Assembly: GCA_013407085.1 (NCBI GenBank)
Contig: JACCGJ010019904.1
Location: 1 to 64,000 of the forward strand
Length of the DNA: 64,000 nt
Direction: 5' to 3'
Source of the DNA: Atriophallophorus winterbourni
Taxonomy: Eukaryota; Platyhelminthes; Trematoda; Plagiorchiida; Microphallidae
Shown here in pieces: positions 11,375-22,475 of this stretch. How positions within the stretch are numbered: the first letter of the stretch is position 1; each line of letters starts with the position of its first letter. A model generated the notes under the pieces. That model was given only the letters and a program-made list of their open reading frames with translations. It had not been told where the DNA came from and made no database searches. A program made the position numbers and the translations under genes.

Positions 11375-11579
11375 AGAACTCAGAAAATTGTATGGTAGAA
11401 AAAGCATTAAGCTTAATAATAACCATAGGATGACAAGGTGTATGGAACATAAAAAATATAAAATATCTCAAAAATCAATAGGGACACTCGCATACCGCAC
11501 GGTTCGTCATAAACTCATCGAGTTTTGAAGCTAAAACCTCAACAGATTGTGATCGTGTGATTTCTACAGGCAAATAGTT

Positions 11580-12644
11580 TCAAGTGAAACAAATTCTTAC
11601 CGAGAAAAAATTACCAGAATGCGGAATGCTTAAAGCCTTTGAATGTGTTCGTGTTCGAGTAAGGTCATTGGGCTTTAGCAAGTGTTTAAGGGGATGGTTT
11701 ACAGAATGCAGGATTTTGAAGGTAAACATAAGGTCACTACGTATTCGCCGTTGGGTAAAATCGTGTTGGTTCAGTTTTAACATTCGCTCTGTGAAAGGCA
11801 AATTTCTGTACCGGAAGACCAACTTTGTAGCAAGATGATAAATCCTGTCGAGTAGTTCGATATCCTTCCTCAGCCATGGTGCCCAGGCTTGGATGCAATA
11901 TTCCATAACAGGACGTATATACGTGTTAATTACCCGGGGTAGGGTTTCGGGCGTAAAAATCCGGAATATTCTTTTGAAAAGACTCAAGATACGGCAAGCT
12001 TTATTGTACACCATCCGGCAATGTTGTCCAGGTTTAAGGCTAAACGAAACCCAGATACTAAGATCTTTTTCTGCTGTGGTCCCGACGAGATCTTGCGTGC
12101 CAAGCTGATACGTGTGGTGCAGAGATTTTCCAAGCTGCAGCATTTTACATTTCGCAGGGTTAAATGGTAACTCATTTAAATGTGACCAACGAAACAAGAT
12201 GCTTAGATCCCTTCGTAATGCCATACAGTCATTAACAGACCTGACACGTTTCCAAATTTTATTATCATCGGCAAATAATATCAAGTTGCATCCAATATTC
12301 TCTGCTATATCGTTCATAAACACCAAGAATAGAAGAGGTCCAAGCACCGAACCTTGCGGAACTCCACTCGTGACGTCTATTTTTCTAGATAAGGTGCTGC
12401 CAACGCGAACTTGGACGTGTCTATCAGTAAGATGGTCCCTTATCCAATTTAGCAATATTCCCGTTATTCCATAAGACTCGAGCTTTTTGATTAAGATGTC
12501 ATGGTTGACTTTATCGAAAGCTTTGGAAATATCGATGTAGCAAGCATGTACAGCCTCACCTTCGTCTAGTGTCTTGGTCCAATCCTCGAACGTTGTAAGA
12601 AGGTTAGATAAACAGCAACGAAAACCGTGTTGTGCTGCGGTCAA
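11580..12644 (-). pseudogene. Reverse transcriptase, palm to C-terminus
   Basis: 354 codons. Landmarks: CYIDISKAFDKVNHDIL near residues 35-50 (RT motif A), SGVPQGSVLGPLLFLVFMND around residues 92-111 (motif B region), LILFADDNKIW around residue 120 with the catalytic FADD (motif C), PFNPAKCKMLQLG, DLSIWVS, then the thumb and C-terminal block EYCIQAWAPWLRKDIELLDRIYH and ERMLKLNQHDFTQRRIRSDL. It is in the same frame as the upstream N-terminal half (12657-13418) and is separated from it by one TAA at 12657-12659, so a single nonsense change splits an otherwise continuous RT. Confidence 0.88.
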
Positions 12645-12656
12645 AATGTTTTGGTT

Positions 12657-13418
12657 TTAAAAATGTTCTCTTATTCGCACAGTCACAATGCGTTCCATTA
12701 ATTTACAGATCACCGGAAGTAACGTTAGCGGTCTATGGTTTGCTGTGTCTGAACGGCTACCGCCTTTATAAATAGGAGTTATCATCCCGGCTTTCCATTG
12801 CAGTAGTATTTTTCCTTCTTTTAAGCTGAGATTGGATATGCGAGTGAGAGGAGCAGTCAAAGCAACGCGACAACTGCAAAGTATGGCGGGGGTTATTTTG
12901 TCTGCGCCTGGCAACTTCTTTTCGTTTAGTTGACAAATTTCTCGCCAAACCATGTATTCGTTGATAGTCATTTCACTTAGTAATTCGAAATGTGGCGAAT
13001 TTAGTGAAAGTTGATATGGGAATAAACGCTTGGGATTGAAGACAAATGAGTAAAACCTTGCTAAAGCATCTGCGGTATCTTGGGCAGTGTGGGTCAATCC
13101 ATCAGGCGTTAGTACAGAGAAAACACCTGGTTTGATCTTTGATCGTTCATTGACTATCTTGTAGAGAAGCTTGGGATTCTTTTCCATTCTCTTAAGCAAG
13201 TTCCTTTTGAATTGCATGCGATCTTCTCTTACAAATGTCGTGACTTGATTCCGTATCTTACAGAATCGCTTCCAAGTTGCTTCCGTACCAAACGTCTTAT
13301 GAGTTTCCCAAGACTCTCGCTTAACAGCTAACCATTTGTTAGTACTACTCCGAATAACAAACTGGTTGTTGTAGCTGCATTTGTGTGGTACAAAAATCGA
13401 GTTTTCGTAAATCTTCAA
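12657..13418 (-). pseudogene. RT N-terminal half and linker of the CR1-like ORF2
   Basis: 253 codons covering the region between endonuclease and palm. Visible blocks: NKWLAVKRESWETHK, KLLYKIVNERSK, KPGVFSVLTPDGLT, KLPGADKITPAIL, LLQWKAGMITPIYKGGSRSDTANHRPLTLLPVICKLMERIV split over residues 205-245, which is the first RT block. It ends at the in-frame TAA that separates it from 11580-12644. Confidence 0.85.
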
Positions 13419-13439
13419 ATTCAGATAATTTAGAAACGA

Positions 13440-14243
13440 ATTTTAATATGAGCCAGAATCCATTGAATCAAACTCATGAGTGTGTGCATCCCGGAGACTG
13501 ATATTTAAGGATTCAAATAGTAATTTCCTTATGACTTTCGTCTGTTCGCTCGATCGTTCCGCACTACATACATAATCAAACAAAAGCACCACATGATCAC
13601 TCTTTCCCAGTGGTGCCAGGTATTGTATATCCTCTACCGCGGTTGCCTCAGGCGTTAAGACAAGGTCAAGGGTTGAAGGTTGGTCAAGACCCCGCCAGCG
13701 AGTTGGATGGTTAACGTGATTGTGCAGTCAAGCAATCGAATGCAGGGAGTGCTCATCTCTTGAAAACAGATGCGGGAGATTAAAATCGCCAATTATCAGC
13801 AATTGCGTAGTCTGTCATCTTGTGATGTGTTGCAAGGATTCGATTAGCTTATCATTGAATGAGCTTTCGGATGATGGCGAGCGGTAAATGATGCCGATCG
13901 TACATTCATCTCCATTGACTAGTTTTACTGAACACCACATCGTATCAGGAAGGCTGAGGTCAGGATGATCGATGACGTTACACTGCGCTAAACGTTCGTG
14001 ATAGTAGACTGCAACTCCACCACCAAGATTCAAGATTCAAGATCTTCGATCGCGATCGCGACGGAGTAGTGACATTTTCGGAATCAAAAGCTCAGCATCA
14101 GTCATGTAGGGCTGGAACCAAGTCACTGTAACTACAACCAAATCGGGTGAAAGTCTATTACAAAGCTCACATAGTTCAGCTAATTTGTTAGTTAAACACT
14201 GAGCATTTGTATAGATGCACTTGATCGTATTTATCTTACACAA
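13440..14243 (-). pseudogene. Apurinic-type endonuclease domain of the CR1-like ORF2
   Basis: Pieces in order: IKCIYTNAQCLTNKLAEL (14220-14160), LVVVTVTWF (the TETW position), GGGVAVYYHE near 14015, TIGIIYRSPSSESS near 13890, LLIIGDFNLP near 13785 (the catalytic Asp and Asn), LDLVLTPEA near 13665 and GKSDHVVLLF near 13600 (the catalytic SDH). A frameshift at about 14036 and in-frame stops near 13812, 13730 and 13446 interrupt it. Confidence 0.8.
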
Positions 14244-14667
14244 TGTCGGATCATGTACTGTAGCTATTGATCCGACTCGCGATGAGCCTGTCCCTTTTCG
14301 TATTTTGGGGTAACATTTTGACTGTCAGTAACAAGATTGCAATCAGGCTGTGGTTGCGATGGTTCTCTGGGTTTCAGTGAAGGAACACGCTTGGGCACGC
14401 TCAGTCTCACGTCTGGTGGAAGTTTTGAGCGGTTTGATTTTCATTCAGTATTCATAGCGATAGCCATTCCAGTCGTTAGAAAGGTGATTTTCAGAGGACT
14501 GGGCCCATTGCCTTTGTAGTTAGAGGATCTAGGTATTCTAAAAGTGTCTACGACAATGGAATCACGAGATCCAATAGCATCGGCAACGTATAACCATTGC
14601 TTCAGATCATGTTGCTTTGATTCCGATGCTGATACTACATCAACATTTTCGGGGACACCGAGGAATA

Positions 14668-15078
14668 TTAAACTACGTGAAGTAGAGTGGTCTCGACAGT
14701 GGATTGACCTTTACCTTCCCACCAAGGTATGTCGGCTTGTACTCGGCAGGTCAAACCGGGACAAGCACTGAGTAGATACGCATTGAGGATGACTTCTTCC
14801 ATTTCAGATTTATTTCGCAATGTCACCCTTAATAGGCGCGGCCGGTCTACGTGAGGGGAGTCTTTATGCCGGGTTAAGCGCGTCATCGATATAGGTACCA
14901 AAGCTTTCAAGCCCATGTGTGTACAGAGCTTAGTCCATTCATTGAGCTCATGCGGTTTTCTTGCTGAAAAAAGTGAATCTGTCGATTCCGGGATATTTGT
15001 GCAGATTACACTGAGAGCGATATGTCTTAGTAGAATGAGCGGTAACATTGCTTTTTTTGGGAGGCTCGGATCTAGCAA
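14668..15078 (-). pseudogene. CR1-like ORF1, second conserved region
   Basis: 136 codons. Contains VICTNIPES, HELNEWTKLCTHMGLKAL and DRPRLLRVTLRNKSEMEEVI. The same pattern (VICTNVPES, EWLKLCTWMNLKA, DKPRLLKLVVRNEKELEYI) occurs at 20300-20916 in the second long element, so it is a conserved ORF1 module. The alternation of short strands and helices would suit an RRM-like RNA-binding fold, known in other LINE ORF1 proteins; that is inference. Confidence 0.65.
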
Positions 15079-15207
15079 CTAGACGACGGGGAGTCCTGGA
15101 CAAACTGTTCACAATTTTACCAGATGAGGACCTAGGTAAACAGGGTTCAGTAGATCCATCTTTATTACCTTCAGCTGAGCTTTCAACACATTCAGTTAAG
15201 GGAGCAG

Positions 15208-15612
15208 TTATTGGTGTGATTTTTTTTCCTTATTGTCTTGAGCAACATTTATTTCGGGTCGAATTGCGTTGGCAATTGTATCTACCAAGAGCGGTTTAAA
15301 TGTTTCCTCAAGTTTTCGATAGCAATTTTCCAAAATCTCTATTCGAGATTCCAGCTTTGCCTCGTGGGGAAGATTTGTAGTCGTATCGATAGACTGTTTA
15401 CTTCGACATGCACAACATACGTAGCAAACACCGGGTAAATCAACGTTGTTAATAAAAGATATCACTTCTTTCGTTAAGGCTTTATCACATTTAGTATGTA
15501 TTTTACCCAAACAGCCAAAACATTTAACAACGATGGATTTGGCGCTTACCCCTTTGTTACACATTTGACACGCATCACGTGCTGCCTTCTTTATCTGGGT
15601 CATCGAGGTCAT
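15208..15612 (-). pseudogene. CR1-like ORF1, PHD-type zinc finger
   Basis: 134 codons beginning MTSMTQIKKAARDACQMC. Metal-ligand spacing runs C-x2-C (residues about 16-19), then C-x2-C (about 30-33), H-x2-C (about 38-41), and CYVCCAC (about 58-64), the Cys4-His-Cys3 layout of a PHD finger. CR1-clade ORF1 proteins are known to carry such fingers; the protein would bind template RNA or chromatin. A coiled-coil-like KLESRIEILENCYRKLEE follows. Confidence 0.75.
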
Positions 15613-15650
15613 CCTTCGCGTAATTGTTACAATCCAACGAGTAATGAGTC

Positions 15651-17047
15651 AGTGCACTTAGCGGTGCAGTCGTTTATCGATCGGTAGGTACCGGTGCAGT
15701 GAATGCGTTGGATCGGAGTGATGCGGTAAAATACGAACGAGTTGAATAGAAGCGGTGCGGTTGAACGAGTTTCGATCTGATAGTGTTGAAAAAACTATCA
15801 GTCAATTCGAAATGATGTGATCCTATCAACAGTCGGGAAGAAATGCTTGAATTTCCATGCAAACAGAACCTCAAATAGTGTACAAAAATGATTTTAAATA
15901 GTATCGGTGACGTTTTAGAATATTCAACATATGTACTGCATTTTCTGTTGCAATGCCGCAGTAAAGGTCACCCTGATATACTTAAAACTCTGTCGGAAGA
16001 ATTCATGAGCTCGGTATCTAATGCAAATTTCGCTCTTAAGTCTGAGGCAAACCAAACATTATATGATTGCATTCGCTAGAGATGTCCCAGTTGTACATGT
16101 GCTTCAAGTTATGAACAGCTACATTCGTTGATGCACTTCCGTTGACAAAAGTCTCGCAAAAACTCGGTAGTAAAATTACGATTTTCAGTAATTACACATC
16201 TTTCAGAAAACATTGTTGTTTCTATTTACTTTTCGCGCGCTTTGTCAGATTATCTTGTTGCAATAACAAAATGCGATTTGAATATTAAACGTCTCGTTGA
16301 TCCCGTTGATGGGAAGAAATAGCCGAAAAATCTAAGGGAGTAGCTCATATAATGAGGGTGTATATTTTTTCTAATGCATTCAGACGAAAACCACTGACTT
16401 GATTGGCCGGTAAACGTGGAAACTAGGAAAAACGGACCACGGGATTGAATCTGAACGGTTGAAAAATTATTATACTATATTTAAACTAATGTTCGAAAAT
16501 CAAAGTTATACAATTTACGATAGAAAATGCAAACTGGTGTGCATTACAATTGATTATAGGCATAAAGCTCCCCCGATAAATTGCAGTTTTTATATTTCCG
16601 TTCGGACATTTTTGGAGGATGGATAGTCTTGCATACGAAATGGGGTCGTAGCCACTGGTGAACAATTTATTATGCACGCAAAAATATAGCTTCACTAAAT
16701 AATGGCAGAGGGTCCCTGAGAAGACAGAACTGCAGTGACTAGAGGTTTCCACTGCGAGTAAGGTAACTCGAGCTTGAGCATGTGAAAGCAGGCTGCTTAA
16801 CAGGAAGAAAGTTTAACTGTATTTCAGTAAATTCTAAGTGAGTGCTCTCATCTACACACGAGGATGTTTATACCATCTTTAGATTTTAGCGTCCATTTCT
16901 TGTGAAATATCAGGTTTCTTATGCTTATGTTGTACGGACGATATAAAATTGAGGTAATTCAAAGTGTATTAATGAAGCATTCTCAAGCACGTTGCCTGAA
17001 CAAACAGGCTCATTCATTGTAGATTAATGTGTGAATGTTACTCAAAA
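15651..17047. other. Spacer, no clear gene
   Basis: One 63-codon plus-strand frame (15888-16079, SIGDVLEYSTYVLHF ... NQTLYDCIR) has a protein-like composition but matches no family I recognise and has no linked exons. The remainder is AT-rich and featureless to my reading. Confidence 0.4.
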
Positions 17048-17134
17048 GGTGTTTACCGAGCTGGCATAGCTGATGATGTCATCTAGCTTGATGATGAAAC
17101 ATCCAGTACAAACTATGCCAACTCGACGAACACC
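17048..17134. repeat. Imperfect long hairpin
   Basis: Arms 17048-17069 and 17113-17134 pair over 22 positions with four differences, some of them G-U in RNA. The loop contains CTGATGA and GATGATGAAAC, reminiscent of a hammerhead, but the bases between GAAA and the right arm cannot form stem III and no NUH precedes the arm. An RNA hairpin or small MITE remnant is possible. Confidence 0.55.
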
Positions 17135-17394
17135 AATTGAACAACGACTCATTTAATTGAACTGCGTGACAGGTCAATAGGTCAGGAATTGACCTTTTTG
17201 CGGCGCGGCCTAATACACGTGTCTGTATCGACCGCATGTTGACCTACCACATGGTCATGACATGTTACAGCAGTGCTTCCTACCTGGATTTTAATAGGCA
17301 GTGGAACGTGAGTGTTTTTCGATAAGGTACAAACGTTCGTTGGTCGTGGAAGTTTCATAAACACAGCAGCGGCAAACTTCTTCAGAATCGAAAA

Positions 17395-17652
17395 CTCATA
17401 TATACATGCATTTTCATCACACACACCCAACCACCGGTTTCGTGCTGTTTGCACTCATCAGGTATGGGCGGTAGGATCAGGATCCGCATGCCTTCAAACA
17501 GTGGAGAAATATTCAACAAGGTACAAACTTGTAAGCCACTGTTCGATAAGGTTGGCTGGACCAACCTGTTCAATCACATGCGCCCAAACACATGTAGATG
17601 GGGTTAAACCAATGGGCTTGAGAAGAACTCATTTGCATATTTTTCCATCACA
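17395..17652 (-). repeat. Hammerhead repeat, one full unit plus start of the next
   Basis: One complete unit followed by the first 20 or so bases of a second (CATTTGCAT near 17629), cut off just before its ribozyme. This shows that this dispersed copy derives from a multimer, as expected for retrotransposed tandem or circular transcripts. Confidence 0.75.
17426..17467 (-). ncRNA. Hammerhead ribozyme copy with mutated cleavage site
   Basis: Minus strand: CTGATGA, GTGC/AAACA/GCAC, GAAA and ACCGGT are intact, but the nucleotide at the cleavage site is G instead of C (GUG), which does not satisfy NUH, and stem I has two mismatches. Probably inactive. Confidence 0.65.
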
Positions 17653-18348
17653 AGATTAGATTCTAATTGACTAGACGTTTGGTCTCGTTCGCTTTTCAAA
17701 TCAATTTCTGTTTTTGGTTTGGATTCTGGTATATCCTCGTAGTTGTAGTCATCGCACATCCAATTGAATGAATTTATTAATCGATTGTGGCTTGGAATAG
17801 CACGATCCCGAAAATTATCGATGAAATTGTTTCTTTGAGAGGCTTTGAGTTGCATCGCAATGTATCACATTTATTGATCCATTGTTTTTGAGATTATCGT
17901 TTTCTGATTAGGTAGTCCAGTATGTATGCCTAATTTCAGACTTCGTCTAGTCTGGTCAATATCAACTTAAGATCCGTCATTTTGACACTAGGCCACCATT
18001 TTCTACGAGTACGAATAATCACATTGGAAACAGCCGATGCAGAAAAATACACAAAGGAGTTCATAAACGATTGGACTGGATCATTCGTGAATAGCGGTTA
18101 ACGTTTGGCTTCGCTATCACGAAAGTTCGTTTAGTTCAGCATGCCAGCAACCAGGATTTCCCATTTGTATCCTGATCATTCTGCTAATCCACACAACAGG
18201 TTTTCCGTTTCGTAACCCATGAAAGTTGCTGAGAGCCCAGAGAGTATGTGAATTCGAATGATTTACCGACGTTTAACATTTTACATTTTTGGATGTTGAA
18301 TGGTAGACAGTTTCACAAGGACCATGGATGAAGTGCTTCGAGATCTTA

Positions 18349-18891
18349 TTATAGAATTTGGCAATGTTCTATGGTGCGTACGCTAGTCCATACGTTGATG
18401 TCATCCGCAAATAAAATGATTTTGCTGAGTACGATTTCAGGTATATGGTTCGCGTACACGAGGAAGAATATTAGCCCCAAGACCGAGCCTTGAGTTACGC
18501 CACTTATAACTCCTATTTGGCTGGATTGTGCCCCATCGGCTCTAACCGGGATAACTCTACCAGTCAATTAATCCTGTATACAAACCAATAATCTGCCGCA
18601 CACCCCGAGCGGCTCTAATTTTTGTAGTAGTATACTGTGGTTAACACGGTCAAAAGCTTTAGACATATCCAAATAACAAGCATGGATAGGGTATTCATTA
18701 TCCACGGCTCGAGTCCAGTTATCAAGAGTTATGAGAAGATTGGTGAGGCAGGTGTGTCTTGTCCAAAATCCGTGCTGTACGATGGAAAGAAGCTTATTTT
18801 GTTCCAAATGTTTGATAGGTTCGTCAGCTACAAATCGTTCGAGATTTTTAGAGACCACTGGCAACAATGTAACTAGTCTGTAGTTAGACAC
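18349..18891 (-). pseudogene. RT palm fragment of the second CR1-like element
   Basis: Two adjoining frames. 18891-18568: NYRLVTLLPVVSKNLERFV, HGFWTRHTCLTNLL, HACYLDMSKAFDRVNHSILLQKLEPLGV. 18567-18349: GVISGVTQGSVLGLIFFLVYANHIPEIV and ILFADDINVW, which keeps the catalytic FADD. A single frameshift or stop near 18567 separates motif A from motif B. Confidence 0.82.
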
Positions 18892-19796
18892 ATCGGATTG
18901 GTTCCCTCATTTGTATATCGGTGTGGTTAATCCAATTTTCCAGTCAGTAGCAACCTTGCTACAACTCAGTGACAGGTTGAAAAGACCGGAGAGTGGTGAG
19001 AATAGAGCAAGGGCGCATTATTTTATGAGGAAAGGTCTTATTTCATCAACACCCGGGGATTTTTTGTATTTAACCCGAGTAGCCCTACCAGGACACTTTC
19101 GGGTTTCACAGCGATTTCGTGTATTGTGTTAATTTGTGATCTGAATCCAGGCATAACATAACATAAGCACTCGTTTGGGTAGAACACTCTAGAGTACATT
19201 TGAAGGAGTTCGTTTGCGACTTCGAGAGCGGCGGATGTAGTTCCAGTCGTAGTAAATAAAGAGGAAACACCTGGCGTTACCATGTCCATACTCTTCACTA
19301 TCTGGAAGAGCAGCTTCGAGTGTCGTTCAATTTTATCCATCAGATGGACTTGATACTATTCTCTATCCTCCTGGACAAATTTAGTAACTTTGTTCCTCAA
19401 CAAACGGTAGGATTAACAGGATTCAGGTGTTGCCTGAATTATATGGCTTCTCAATGCACAGTTTCTCACCTTTATTCATTTCGCGTTCGACTCCGGATCA
19501 CGAATTTGAATCCTTTTTCAGATTTTTGGAAACGTATTTACAGTGGAGTTCTATTTTTTCGTAGATTTTCTCAAGTATCGATGACCAGCATTATTGGACA
19601 TCCGTGTTAATCGATGCTCAGTCGGTGACTTCTTGAAAAACCATTGATAATGCAACCGCATCGATATTTCTTATCAATTTCTGAGCAACACTAGCTCTTT
19701 TCGCTTCAGATATATGGTCGAAAACAATGAATTCAAGATCACTCTTTCCAAGTGGTGTTTCATAGTGAATATCCTCGATGACATTTCCCTGGCTCG

Positions 19797-20159
19797 TCAG
19801 AACAAGATCAAGTATGGCGGTGTGCTTGTGCCTCTGCCGCGAGTGCTGCTTGAGATGTGGTTAAATAAAGGAATTTCGTTGAACATTCCGTAGAATAGAT
19901 GATCAAGAGAATTCATCGATGGAATCTCGCCTCTTAGTAAATACGGAAGATTAAAGTCACCCATGATCTGGACGTGATTGTAATATTTGGAAACAACCAG
20001 CTGAGTTTTCTCGACTAAACGAGCATTGCATGTTTCGTCTCCTGACAGTGATAGCCGTAATCGAGTATTTGAGCAGATAAGTTGAGTACGTGTCATAGAT
20101 GGTGGAGCTCGTGTTAATGGGTATAGTGCATCGTCGACTCTGATAGAGTCAGTCGACAT
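19797..20159 (-). pseudogene. Endonuclease fragment of the second CR1-like element
   Basis: The translation includes HVQIMGDFNLPYLL, the GDFN block of AP-type LINE endonucleases, preceded by an unrelated-looking N-terminal stretch. The downstream SDH block is not intact. Confidence 0.65.
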
Positions 20160-20299
20160 CCGTTTATTGGATCAGAATTCCGGCATCGCTATTCTCAGTA
20201 CCAAGTTGTTCGGCAAGTTCAACGATAGCGTCGGTTTTCAGATGTTTACTGATAATGTTGATCTCTCGCTGAAGTTTGTATCGATGCTAGTTCAAATTG

Positions 20300-20916
20300 T
20301 TAAGCACGGTGTCCACCATAGTGGCGGTCAAAAGTATCGATAACCGCTACATTGTTGCTTTGGATGGCATTACTTATAAATCTCCACTGGTGTATGTCGT
20401 GGTTGAATTTACACTTTCTATCTGAACTGGTGGCAGCTTCTAGGACATTTAAGAGAATAATGATGCGCTTATTGCGATCATTTCTTTTGTTTTGGTTACC
20501 TTCCGCTGGCGACTTTACCCGCTCTGCCCAGAGTGCATAAACAAATAAACGAGATGAATTTTCCTTGTCGACTCGTAACAAGTATTTCGACAGCAGTATA
20601 TATTCTAACTCCTTCTCATTTCGCACTACTAACTTGAGCAACCGCGGCTTATCTTGGTGTAGCGATTTGGGAGGACGACTCAAGCTAATCAAGGGGGGAT
20701 CGCTTTCAGATTCATCCAAGTGCACAGTTTCAACCATTCAAGCAAGTCATACTGGTGTCTATTCGACAAGAACGTCTCAGTCGACTCTGGCACGTTGGTG
20801 CAGATAACACTAAGCGAAATTCCGTTCGAGGAAACTTTGGTTAATGGGGCATTCGATGTGGATGGTTTCGGCTTTAAGGCACTTTTGACACTCTCCTGGG
20901 TGCCATGTTGCAACAA
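20300..20916 (-). pseudogene. ORF1 second region of the second CR1-like element
   Basis: Two overlapping frames (20916-20689 and 20737-20300). They share VICTNVPES, LEWLKLCTWMNLKA and KPRLLKLVVRNEKELEYILLS with ORF1 of the other long element. Downstream of that block comes a Lys/Arg/Asn-rich linker. Confidence 0.6.
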
Positions 20917-21046
20917 TTCAACCTATTCATGAACATTGTTTTATTGAAGGTAAAGTTGAGCGTATTCGTTTGTTCAGTTCAAATGGTCTAGGCTTGAATA
21001 ACGACTCTACAGAATTCTTCATTTGTGCAAGCTTCTCTCTAATATA

Positions 21047-21298
21047 TTAGGCACATTTCCAACAAATGAATGTTAACTCTTGCGATGGCCATTTATATTT
21101 GAATTTTGTACAGACATTGCAGAAATAACAAACAGTTGGATAGCTACTAACGTTAATAGGCCTCACACACTCAGCAGTCAAAGTCTCATAAAATGTTACG
21201 TGCAGGTGTAATTCGCAATAAGTACATTTAACAGAAACACCATCACTGCTTACCGGATCCTGGCCCTTGGCGCAGAGGTCATTTTGGTTCCTTGTCAC
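21047..21298 (-). pseudogene. ORF1 Cys-rich finger of the second CR1-like element
   Basis: 83 codons with C-x2-C (VKCTYC), LHVTFY, ECVRPINVSSYPTVCYFCNVC, parallel to the PHD finger at 15208-15612 but with some ligands lost (H-x2-C degraded). Confidence 0.55.
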
Positions 21299-21496
21299 TG
21301 TCGGAGCAACAATCCTCGCAGTTACAGCTTGATCGATCGATTTTTGGCATGTGTTGGATCTCGTGACCAGTCGTCATCAGCGAAGTCCAGGAGTGGCTGC
21401 ATACATTTGTTTTTCATTAGGGGGGAATGATCGCAGGGATAAATGTCGAAGGATCCGCTGTAACATGCCTGGCAGACGAGCGGTCTTGTTGTTTAA

Positions 21497-21623
21497 CCCT
21501 TTAGCGACCAACTTTTTTGCTGATTAAGAAAAAATATTTTTGTAAATTTTTTACACTGAAATTATAACTATAGGGCATAATTATACATATAAATACCTAA
21601 AAGTTTAATTCCGAAGGAAAGGG
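21497..21623. mobile_element. Possible TTAA-type (piggyBac-like) MITE
   Basis: TTAA at 21493-21496 is followed by CCCTTTAGCG, and AAAGGG at 21618-21623 is followed by TTAA at 21624-21627. TTAA duplication and CCC...GGG ends are the piggyBac signature; the inverted repeat is clear for only six bases. The 127-bp interior is AT-rich. Confidence 0.45.
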
Positions 21624-21926
21624 TTAAAGCTTCACGTTACAGACTTTTCAAAATGCCACAAATACCGACATTGAGCTTCATTGCGACAGTTGTGTAATCC
21701 GAAGGTAAGTCTTCAAATCTACATAAGTATGAGAAGACGTGTCGGTCACATAGATACTTTCGTATCCATTAGTACAGTTTCCAAACCATACCTCACCTAG
21801 CAATGGATTCCCTAGCAGGACAAGGCGCAAAACGATCATTGAATCGGTACCATATTAATATCACAGTATTAACACGTATCAACTCCGCCAAGGACGGTCC
21901 CAAGCCCGTCTGAGAAAGGAGGAGGG

Positions 21927-22250
21927 TTGGGCTTAGGGCTAGCAACCCTATCCCGTAAAACCTACATTGCTACGGAAACGATGACAACAGATCCGTGGTT
22001 CGGTCATGTCTGCAGGATGGATCCCAGTTCGCATACGAAGGTAGCCATGCACTGGCATCCGCAAGGTAAACGAAAAAGGGGACGGCCCAAGGATACTTGG
22101 CGCAGAACTTTGGAACGCGAACTACATACACAAGGATTCGCGGTGCAGACGGCAACGGAAGCAGCGACAGACCGGAACCACTGGCGTGAAGTTGTCTTCG
22201 CCTCATGTGCCACCCGGCACGGAGAGGACTGAATGATGAATGATGAATGA
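21927..22250 (+). mobile_element. RTE-like LINE C-terminus and tail
   Basis: The translation reads WFGHVCRMDPSSHTKV, HPQGKRKRGRPKDTWRRTLERELH, then WREVVFASCATRHGED and stop. This is the very characteristic C-terminal block (W.GH..RM ... G.RKRGRPK.TWRRT) of RTE-type reverse transcriptases. Directly after the stop come repeats of TGAATGA, the microsatellite tail typical of RTE elements. It is strongly 5'-truncated. Confidence 0.85.
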
Positions 22251-22404
22251 TTAACACGTATCGAAGTGAAGTCTATACACTTGACGAATGGCGCGTTATA
22301 TGATCATCTGTGTTTTCTCGCGTGATTTCACAATGAATGGGCTTAGTGGATTTAACATCAAAATGGTATGAACTGTTTCCAGACTCACACGACTAAGCTT
22401 GATC

Positions 22405-22475
22405 TCTCATTCTGATAAGAAGAAACAGCCAGAAAGCTGTTGTGGGATTTAAGTGCGGGATATGTGAGCAACACA
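22405..22475 (+). repeat. Decayed copy of the second hammerhead-like repeat
   Basis: CTGATAA at 22412, GAAA at 22432, then GTTGTGGG and GGGATATGTGAGCAACAC resemble the 41071-41225 repeat (GTTGTGG ... GAGATGTGA.CACCAC). Stem II and stem I no longer pair, so only ancestry is claimed. Confidence 0.4.

Larger units (their letters stand above)
11375..15650 (-). mobile_element. Near full-length CR1-like LINE
   Basis: The most complete element in the window, reading right to left: ORF1 with a PHD-type zinc finger (15208-15612) and a second conserved ORF1 region (14668-15078), an endonuclease (about 14243-13440), RT (13418-11580), and a 3' end with the shared hairpin block near 11392-11440 and a TTCTGAG-type tail ending about 11375. 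Several frameshifts and in-frame stops make it inactive. Related 5'-truncated copies lie at 50060-50745 (-), 54057-54277 (+), 57177-58782 (+) and 63278-64000 (+). Confidence 0.88.
18130..21330 (-). mobile_element. Second long CR1-like LINE, 3'-truncated
   Basis: Right to left: ORF1 with a Cys-rich finger (21298-21047), the ORF1 second region (20916-20300), endonuclease (20159-19797 with HVQIMGDFNLPYLL), an RT linker (19340-19038, ending KNPRVLMK), RT palm (18891-18349), and FEFTYSLGSQQLSW near 18250. It stops around residue block VWIS with no 3' hairpin or tail, so the 3' end is lost. The protein sequence is clearly diverged from the 11375-15650 copy, so it belongs to another subfamily. Confidence 0.82.

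Noticed and set aside
17048..17134. Type I hammerhead ribozyme
   Set aside because: No stem III can form between GAAA and the right arm, and the base triplet before the arm is AAA, not NUH.
17604..17855. 83-codon minus frame with a protein-like acidic region
   Set aside because: The end of the frame lies within the hammerhead repeat and no family or linked exon was found.
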